Source of the DNA: Planctomycetota bacterium | Lineage (GTDB): Bacteria > Planctomycetota > Phycisphaerae > Sedimentisphaerales > Anaerobacaceae | Direction of reading: 5' to 3' | NCBI GenBank assembly: GCA_022567055.1 | Contig: JADFHU010000334.1 | Location: 1-6,431, forward strand | Length of the DNA: 6,431 nt | Part shown: positions 5,520 through 6,431 of the stretch, one piece after another | Layout: each line of letters starts with the position of its first letter | Numbering within the stretch: the first letter of the stretch is position 1 | Program-made: the position numbers and the translations under genes | Notes under the pieces: generated by a model | Seen by the model: the letters and a program-made list of their open reading frames with translations, nothing else | The model's database searches: none | What the model was told of the DNA's origin: nothing

Positions 5520-6431
5520 TCAGTTTCGCTGGAAACGTTGGAATCCGAGTAGTTCTAACCAGTGGTCGTGGCTCTGTCCATTCAAGAGTTCCGCGGGACT
5601 TTTGCCTACCCGTTCGTCTCGATCGCTCCGATCAAACCGGTGGTGGTTCAAATAGAAGCGAAGCAGATCCAAATAACCGTTGCCGATATGGTGGCGAAGA
5701 AAGAAATAGTTACGCAGACGGCTGTTGAGATTCTCTACCAGTGAACTGGCACGAGGCACGTCAGTCATGGCATCCAGTACAGAACACTCCAACCGATAGT
5801 AATGTGATCCAAGTTTAGTCTGTAGTTGTGCTCTATGCTGCCAATAGGCCTGACACCGCTTGTCCAGACTCTGAAGTTCGCAGATCTTGTGGACAAGGTA
5901 GGGTTCCACATTGAACTGGTGTGCAATATCAACAAGGCGATCATCCAAAACGCCTACAAAACCTAGCAAATGATCACAGTGATTCTCAAGCATGATCCGA
6001 ACCGGACGTATGCGATATGAACATTGAGGCTCAAGACAACGCAGTTGCTCAACAATGAAGCCATAGAGTTCCCGGCGTTCTGGTAGAGTAGGGCCGGCCA
6101 CGGAGAGGATATCATTAGCCATCCAACCTACAAGGATAATGATGAGGTCAGCCAGGTCGATAGCAGCCGCTTCTGCTTGACGGGCCAGAGCCAGTTTTTT
6201 ACTCAACGTTTGACCGTTTGTCTTTTTCTTTGCACGGTCCATTTTGGCCTGTAGGTCATAGCTGAGATGCATGCATTTGTACGCTCGACGTTCCAAGAAG
6301 AGGGCCAATTTGTTTAGCGTCATTTGGGCATGGAAGACATCGCCATCACAGGGAACCGTATCACCCCATGCGGCCTTTTGGCCGGCCCGAAGCGCCTTAC
6401 CCCCATCCGCGATTGTCCGCTCAAGGTTCAG
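5520..6431 (-). CDS. DDE-type transposase, C-terminal 303 residues (5' end beyond window)
   Basis: The frame is open from the window's last base to TGA 5522-5520, ending LLGFQRFQRN. An internal ATG at 6323 exists, but the 36 codons before it are clearly coding: TIADGGKALRAGQ, with a likely catalytic Asp, followed by CDGDVFHAQ. A long helical insertion rich in Leu, Arg and Lys follows. Then comes SSLVENLNSRLRNYFFLRHH (about 229-248 of the fragment), where Glu233 in the S-x-x-x-E-N-x-N-x-x-L-R context is the probable last residue of the DDE triad. SPAELLNGQ and HWLELLGF form the usual C-terminal tail. The first catalytic Asp and any DNA-binding domain lie outside. No frameshift or stop is seen in the visible part, so it could be active. 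It is convergent with the helix-turn-helix gene and seems to have landed in or next to it. Confidence 0.85.
   Translation of the reverse strand: MNLERTIADGGKALRAGQKAAWGDTVPCDGDVFHAQMTLNKLALFLERRAYKCMHLSYDLQAKMDRAKKKTNGQTLSKKLALARQAEAAAIDLADLIIILVGWMANDILSVAGPTLPERRELYGFIVEQLRCLEPQCSYRIRPVRIMLENHCDHLLGFVGVLDDRLVDIAHQFNVEPYLVHKICELQSLDKRCQAYWQHRAQLQTKLGSHYYRLECSVLDAMTDVPRASSLVENLNSRLRNYFFLRHHIGNGYLDLLRFYLNHHRFDRSDRDERVGKSPAELLNGQSHDHWLELLGFQRFQRN

Overview
The window looks like a piece of an accessory region from a PVC-group bacterium, most likely a planctomycete. This is inferred from the density of exported S1 sulfatases, a Tat-exported N,N-dimethylformamidase-like protein and the tail of a c-type cytochrome. 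No ribosomal or other phylogenetic marker is present, so the assignment is tentative.

Layout. Everything from 1 to about 4785 reads on the minus strand, so the biological order runs from high to low coordinates. (1) 4195-4785: the C-terminal ~195 residues of an S1 sulfatase whose N-terminal half, including the catalytic cysteine, is missing where mobile DNA begins. (2) 4125-4193: the last ~20 codons of a second DMFase-like gene, abutting the sulfatase stop. (3) 2449-4020: an intact DMFase-like gene with a twin-arginine signal. (4) 833-2344: an intact S1 sulfatase. (5) 1-742: the N-terminal half of a third S1 sulfatase, cut by the window edge. A perfect 127-bp direct repeat (2355-2481 and 4031-4157) covers the end of each DMFase-like reading frame, the following non-coding DNA and the leader of the next gene. 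Each copy carries what looks like the C-terminal helix of a lost cytochrome c gene (EIADMVAYLRTAK, then stop).

From about 4785 to the right end the DNA is insertion-sequence material. It holds a plus-strand helix-turn-helix protein, probably the N-terminal part of a transposase, with no ATG/GTG/TTG start before a conserved-looking N-terminus but with a strong AAGGAGG and a 14-bp hairpin overlapping it. Convergent to it is a minus-strand DDE-type transposase whose N-terminus lies beyond the window.

How the genes work together. The exported sulfatases probably remove sulfate from polysaccharides or related substrates. The DMFase-like protein may hydrolyse an amide or related bond outside the cytoplasm, but its substrate cannot be read from sequence. 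The shared orientation and short gaps would allow co-transcription. The most interesting content is evolutionary: a sulfatase/amidohydrolase cluster that has been duplicated, partly deleted, homogenised over a sharply bounded tract, and cut by insertion sequences. I see no convincing new defence system, CRISPR array or RNA gene.
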